The notes beneath the pieces were generated by a model, which saw nothing but the letters and a program-made list of their open reading frames with translations, was not told where the DNA came from and searched no databases. Positions 58,965 to 64,000 of a stretch of 64,000 bases of DNA are shown piece by piece. A program made the translations under genes and the position numbers. Numbering within the stretch: position 1 is the stretch's first letter; every line of letters begins with the position of its first letter. Origin of the DNA: Dasyornis broadbenti (Eukaryota; Chordata; Aves; Passeriformes; Dasyornithidae); assembly GCA_013397935.1 (NCBI GenBank), contig VZRN01005827.1, positions 1,366,673 to 1,430,672 of the forward strand, read 5' to 3'.

Positions 58965-59649
58965 GGAGTGGCAGTCAGCAGTGGCTGGACATGAACCTGG
59001 TATGGCCAGGTGGGCAAGAGGCCAATGGCACCTGGCTTGTACCAGCCCCAGTGTGGCCACTGGGGCAGGGCAGGGATTGTCCCTCTGAGGCTCTTCCCAT
59101 CCTCACAACAAGAGAGACACTGAGGGGCTGGAGCCCCAGGGGAGGGAGCAGAGCTGGGAAGGGGCTGGAGCGCCAGGAGCAGCTGAGGGAGCTGCGAAAG
59201 GGCTCAGGCTGGAGCAAAGGGGGATCAGGGGGAACCTTGTGGCTCTGCACAGCTCCTGACAGGAGGGGGCAGCCGGGGGGGTCGGGCTCTGCTCCCAGGG
59301 AACAGGGACAGGAGGAGAGGGAACGGCCTCAGGCTGGGCCAGGGGAAGTTTAGATTGGATCTTGGGAAAAGTCTCCTCACCCAAAGGATTGTCAAGCACT
59401 GGGACAGGCTGCCCAGGCAGAGTCCCCATTCCTGGAAGCGTTCAGAAAACATGGATGTGGCATATGAGGACACAGCCTAGCACTGAACACGGAGGTGTTG
59501 TTGGGTTGACGGTTCCCTTTGATGATCCAAAAGTTCCTTTTTGAGCCTCAACAGTTCTGTGGTTCTGTGGTTCTGTGATTCTGTGGTTCTTTGATTCTGT
59601 GAATCTGTGATTCTGCGGTTTTGTGATTCTGCGATTCTGTGGTTCTGTG
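58965..59649 (+). mobile_element. CR1 LINE, about 685 bp, sense, with octamer tail
   Basis: It starts within the tail of the CR1 ORF2 region: TGGACATGAACCTGG then GGTGGGCAAGAGGCCAATGG and GGGCAGGGATTGTCCCTCTG correspond to a well-conserved part of the CR1 polyprotein near its C terminus. It continues through CAGCTGAGGGAGCTGCGAAA and GGGCCAGGGGAAGTTTAGAT to the terminal octamers. Frameshifts and stops disrupt the frame. The 20-nt motif shared with two other copies is at 59255-59274. Confidence 0.93.
59554..59649 (+). repeat. Twelve tandem 8-bp units at the CR1 3' end
   Basis: Exactly twelve units of (G/A)TTCTGTG type follow one another over 96 bp, with scattered substitutions (GTTCTTTG, AATCTGTG, ATTCTGCG, GTTTTGTG). 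CR1 elements normally end in only two to four such octamers. Confidence 0.93.
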
Positions 59650-61207
59650 AGTGCCCATCCGCGAGGCTGCAGCATTCCCTCCCAGGAGCTGTTGGATGCA
59701 GAAGGAGCCTGGTGGGCTGTGGTTCATGGGCAGCTCTGCCAGCCAAGGCGCTTGGATGAGTTTCTTGTCCCCTGAGAAGAGCTGGGCAGCGCAGGGTGGA
59801 GCTGCTCACCCACTCCTTCCTTGTGGTGCTGTGGGGAGGGTTCCTCCAAGCAGAGTGAAATCAGAGCCTCAACAGGCAGCAGTTCCACACTGGCCAGAAC
59901 CTCTGGTGAGGTCTGGTCCACCTCACTGAGCTCCATCACCACCTCCAAAGAGAACCCACCCTCCCATCAGGCTTGGGGCCAGCTTGGCCGCCACGACGCT
60001 CTGCCCGCTTTGAAATGAGGATTAATGAGTTCTTCCATCTGATACTTGTTTGAGATTTGCCATTTGGGTTCATTTTAAACTAATTTTATTCTCCATGTCA
60101 CTGGCAATTTATGCAGCAAACGCAATTATTGGAGATGAACGCCTGCCACAGCTGAAGGCTACAAGTGCCACTTCCTTGGATGCGCGGGGAGCGGAGAGCT
60201 GGGAATTGGGGCGGGGGGGAGGGAGAAGGAATATTAGAAAAATAATCTTTCCCTACAATACTCTCAGAGCTGATACACACACCTTCATAAAAAAGTAATT
60301 TAATTTTCCCAGTGCAGCACGAAAAGGAGATCTAATTATCCACTTCTAAATTGCTTCCTTAATTTTTCAAAACATGGCTTTTTGTTTATGCCTCTCCCCG
60401 AGCCCTGCTTGGAGCCTGCCGTGGAGCTCACCTCCATCTGGAGGTCAGCGATAAAGCCACCTGGAAAGGAACTGGCTCCTGATAGCAGGTGCTGGAGCTC
60501 CTAATGTGCCACGTGGGCCTTTTGTCCGTGCTAATGGGGCTTCTCCGCAGGCGGCATCCTCCGGGCGACGCTGGGAATTCGGGAGGCAGCCCTGGAGCTC
60601 GGCTGGGGATGTGCATCAAACATGGGTTCCGTTCTCAAGGTCTGCAGGAGTTTTGCTGCCTCAAAGCTCCGCGTTTTGCTGCTTTCTGGGTTTCTGGGTC
60701 TCTCAGTGCTGCTGCAGCCCCACGTCTACTCTGCATCCATATCAAAGACCGTCATCTTCGGGATTGAAATTCCGGAGTCTCCAAAAGATTCCCGTGGGCA
60801 CTGCCTTTTGGGGTGTTTATTTACCTTGCACCTGGACAACACGTTCTGCCAAGTCCCCAAAGACCGGTGTTCCTGTAGGAAGCTCTTGTAAACATCCTCA
60901 GCTGTGTTTGAGGGAAGTATTTGAAAAACCTCCTGGTTTTGATCATCGTGCGCTTCTCCGTGCCTCGTGTATTCTTCCTGTGGATTTCCCTAAAGTTCAG
61001 CTCACAGGCTTGCCTTTGGAATGTGAAATGATGTACACACACGCCTTCTCTAATATTTATAGGATAAATGCTAAGCTGTACTTCAGTGATTATCAGGAGC
61101 TTCACAAAAACAGGTTTCAGGCGTCGGAGCTGACATCACACCTTCAATTATTTACTGGGAACTGGGTTCCAAACTGCTGGCTGTGGTGTGTTCAGGTATT
61201 CAGAGGC
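59650..61207. other. Unique sequence with AT-rich islands
   Basis: No gene is supported. 60010-60140 and 60280-60400 are AT-rich candidates for conserved elements (CTAATTAT near 60333). A 90-codon open frame at 60622-60891 with a signal-peptide-like start is treated as a finding, not a gene. Confidence 0.45.
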
Positions 61208-61602
61208 TCAAAAACTGGAGCTGTTCAGTGTGGAGAAGAGAAGGTTCCAGGGAGAGCTCAGAGCCCCTGGCAGGGCCTAAAGGGGCTCCAGGAGAGCTGG
61301 AGAGGGACTGGGACAAGGCATGGAGGGACAGGACACAGGGAATGACTTCCCAGGGCCAGAGGGCAGGGATGGATGGGATCTTGGGAAGGAATTGTTCCCT
61401 GGGAGGGTGGGGAGGCCCTGGCCCAGGGTGCCCAGAGCAGCTGTGGCTGCCCCTGGATCCCTGGCAGTGTCCAAGGCCAGGCTGGACAGGGCTGGGAGCA
61501 GCCTGGGACAGGGGAAGGTGTCCCTGCTGTGGCAGGGGTAGCACTGGATGAGCTTTAAGGTCCCTTCCAAGCCAAACCAGTCTGGGATTCCATGATTCTG
61601 CG
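61208..61602 (+). mobile_element. CR1 LINE 3' region, about 395 bp, sense, young
   Basis: GAGCTGTTCAGTGTGGAGAA, CAGGGCCTAAAGGGGCTCCA, CTTGGGAAGGAATTGTTCCC and terminal CCAAACCAGTCTGGGATTCC then ATGATTCTG. It is very close to 55383-55796 and to the antisense copy 28081-28440, and includes both the block after the RT tail and the full 3' terminus. Confidence 0.94.
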
Positions 61603-61773
61603 GAAACAGTTCCAGCGTGTGTTGTCCATGTTGTGAACTCCTTTTTTGAGTTGCATCTCACTGTAAAACTCCCCTTCTCTCAGCTCCTTGCTTTGTTGGG
61701 TCTGAGTTCTGCACTGAAAGCTTTGGGGATGGGGTTTTTTTATTCCCTGTTGGTCTCACTGGTGCTGGATTAA

Positions 61774-61788
61774 TTTTTTTTTTTTTTT
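61774..61788. repeat. Homopolymer T run (15)
   Basis: It is read directly, between two CR1 copies. It may be length-variable or a sequencing-sensitive site. Confidence 0.8.
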
Positions 61789-61846
61789 ACCCCATTTTTT
61801 CCCCCCAAATATGAATGGCAGCAAAGCAGAGCTTTCCAGGGCACCT

Positions 61847-61910
61847 CATAGAATCCATGGATAGTCTGGGTTGGAAGCCACCTGAAGGATCATTGAATTC
61901 CAACCCCCCG
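61847..61910 (-). mobile_element. CR1 LINE 3' terminus, antisense, short
   Basis: CATAGAATCCATGGATAGTC, TGGGTTGGAAGCCACCTGAA and GGATCATTGAATTCCAACCC match the last 60 bp of CR1 in reverse. Confidence 0.8.
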
Positions 61911-62442
61911 ATGTGGCTGCTCATCGCAGGGGCTGCCCACAGCAGCGTGGGGCAGTGTGGGTCAGAATTCCCACTCCTCCAGCCGGACACGAGGGGTTCA
62001 GGACCGCGTGGGCAGAGCCGGCAGCTGCCGGCAGAGCTCTCCCGTGGAGCCTGGCTGCTCAATAATGCTCTAATTAACTACTGCAAACTTCAGAGGACCC
62101 AGCTAACTCTAATTGAGAGATCAACAGAGGCTGCAATGAAGTTAGATGTGCATACTAATTACTGAATTATCTAACACCTGCTCCAGAGAGCAGCACCAAA
62201 ATATAAATACATTTTGCATTGTAAGGCCCTTGCTATGAGGAAGGCGAGATCTTGCCTTGTCAGGCACATCTCAGATCCCTGGCGCTGGCTGCAGCTTCCC
62301 AGAGGCACCTCCTTGGGAAAGCTCTGTCCTTTATTTTTAGGCAGGGTGGTGAGGCTGTCATGGTGCAGGCTCAGCTTGCGAGGAGCAAATTAAGCAGGAT
62401 TCCAAACATTGACTCGGATGCTCCCAAGGCGGCGGTGAAGAC

Positions 62443-62466
62443 GATGATGATGATGATGATGATGAT
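62443..62466. repeat. (GAT)8 microsatellite
   Basis: Eight perfect GAT units in an otherwise GC-rich context. Confidence 0.9.
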
Positions 62467-62744
62467 GACGTCCTTCGCGAGGCCCCGGTGAATTCCTACG
62501 GCGCTCCGAGTTCCATGTCAGTGTCCAAATGACACTCAGTTTGCTGGCAGCTCCCAAAGCTACTCTGCAAAAAAGAGTAAAAAAACAGAGGATTCATTTT
62601 TCAGCTGCTGAGTGGCAAATACAAAGGTTAAGTGTCCCAGGCATTAGTGCAGGGATCTGCTGAAGGGCTGTGGCCAAGCACTCTTGGAATGGGCAGGAGA
62701 AACAAGAGAGGGGAGAGGAAAAGCTTGTTTGGGCTTTCTTTGGT

Positions 62745-62759
62745 ATTATTATTATTATT
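62745..62759. repeat. (ATT)5 microsatellite
   Basis: Five perfect ATT units. Confidence 0.85.
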
Positions 62760-64000
62760 CCATTCTGTTGGGGTTTTTTGAATACTGATCTGAGGTGCGA
62801 TTTCCACATCATCAGCTCAGTCAGCCGTCACCAGCAGCCCTCTGAAGGCAATAATTTTCTGCTAAGCAATTCTGTCACCATGCTGGAAGGATAAATGAAA
62901 TCAATGTTTCAGTGCCTTGTCCAGCCTGGAATCAGCACGTGGCACATCTTCCCTCAACAAGTGGTTATTCCCTATTTTCTTTAGTTGAGGATTAAGCCGC
63001 TTATCATGGAAAATGCGTGAGCTTTGCTATTTCCTCCCCTTTTTTTCAGTGCATTTGCTCAAGTGAGACTCGTTGGCTGTTCTGATGGTTTCAGTCGTGC
63101 TGTCTGCGTGTGTTACGGAGCTGCCTGGATGCTTTCCTGCTGACAGCTGACGATTCCATCCCTCCCGAAAGGCAGGAGCTGTCGTGGAGCCTCCTGCTCT
63201 CGAAACACTGCTTTTGCTCATGCATGTTGTGATGTACAAAGCCTCGAAATCCAAAATTCCTGACTGTACTGGACCAGAGCCAGGTAGGGGAGGGGGTTTG
63301 CAGAGCAAATAATCTCCTTTTTGGAGTCCCATCCTGACTCCAGGCTCTCTTCTCACCGTCCTGCAAAGACAGGCACAACTTGTCCATTGCTGCCTCATCC
63401 CAGCAAATCTCTCCTCTTCCTTGGCATCGAATGGCCTCACGTGCATCCCCACGAGGTGGCTGCACTATTTTGGGGAAGGGGTTGTTAGAAATTCCCCTCT
63501 CCCTCCTCTTACCCGCTGCAAACTGGGATTATTGACTGCCTGTGATGCTAAACTTCCCTCAGCCTGCTGCTTACTTGGAAAATCTTTCTGTAAGCGCAGT
63601 TGCCAAGCAACTGTCAGCTGTATTTCCAAGATGCTCAGGCCGCCTTCAAGATGTTTGGACCCAAACGCTGCCGCTCTGCTCTCCAAGACTGCCGTTATCC
63701 CTGGGCAGGGAGCTTTGGGAAGGGCAGGCCCATTCTTCCCATCCTGGCATTATGTCCCCTGGCTTATGAGCGTGTTTTCCCAAGGCTCTCTGTCCACCCA
63801 TCCCATTGATTATCCCATCTGAGGGCGTGCCTGGCTCTCCCTCCAGCGCCTGCTTGGGCACCCGGCGTGGTATTGAGCATGAGAGGGTTGGAAATCCAGG
63901 TGTTGCGCCTCATCACTGGTAAAAGCATTCCAGCCATGGGGTTTTTTCTTACTATGGAAAAAAAACAAAGCTGGTTTTTGATAGGAGCTAAGAAAATCAA

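Larger units (their letters stand above)
61911..64000. other. Unique non-coding sequence to window end
   Basis: No gene or element was recognised. 62060-62220 is AT-rich with TAATTAAC (62071-62078), TAATTG (62110-62115) and CTAATTAC. It resembles the other candidate conserved islands. Confidence 0.5.

Noticed and set aside
59554..59649. Octamer array as a CRISPR or satellite
   Set aside because: The units are contiguous without spacers and match the known CR1 3' terminal octamer. The host is a bird.
60506..61345. 279-codon open frame on the plus strand
   Set aside because: It runs from unique AT-rich sequence into a CR1 copy at 61208, so it is not one gene.

Overview
The window looks like non-coding nuclear DNA from a bird, most likely a songbird (passerine). 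The main evidence is about two dozen fragments of CR1, the dominant avian LINE. Nearly all end at, or near, the CR1 3' terminus with its short ATTCTGTG-like octamers. A complete solo LTR at 25018-26100 closely resembles the ERVL-type LTRs of passerines. Base composition alternates between GC-rich stretches and short AT-rich islands. I found no convincing protein-coding exon, tRNA, rRNA, snRNA or miRNA gene. The open frames are short, overlap on both strands, lack recognisable domains, and several run straight through CR1 sequence.

Layout. 1-11 kb is mostly unique sequence, with one CR1 3' end (2.83-3.02 kb), a 28-bp duplication (5.3 kb), a minisatellite of alternating unit length (7.34-7.74 kb) and an octamer-motif cluster (9.1 kb). 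11-16 kb holds CR1 copies in both orientations, including a long one at 12.48-13.17 kb. 16-24.3 kb is mostly unique with a few CR1 remnants. 24.3-31.3 kb holds more CR1 copies and the solo LTR. 33.7-38.3 kb is an unusual patchwork of repeats that are not CR1, occurring in pairs (A, B and D direct, C inverted), plus a possible second LTR at 37.05-37.48 kb. 39.8-47.1 kb holds several CR1 copies; the one at 46.7-47.1 kb is nearly identical over about 375 bp to the copy at 12.5 kb. 47-51.6 kb is largely unique. 51.6-61.9 kb is rich in CR1, with one insertion nested inside an older copy and one copy ending in a 12-unit octamer tail.

Between the repeats lie AT-rich islands dense in homeodomain-type TAAT motifs (29.0-29.4, 36.6-36.8, 39.2-39.4, 56.1-56.2, 56.7-56.9, 60.0-60.4 and 62.0-62.2 kb). 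They look like candidate conserved non-coding elements, as expected in an intron or gene desert near a developmental gene. That is inference and needs a cross-species alignment. The most notable observations are the CR1 pair with a sharp identity break, the paired repeats at 33.7-38.3 kb including a perfect 54-bp inverted match, and an identical 20-nt CTCF-like string in three CR1 copies.
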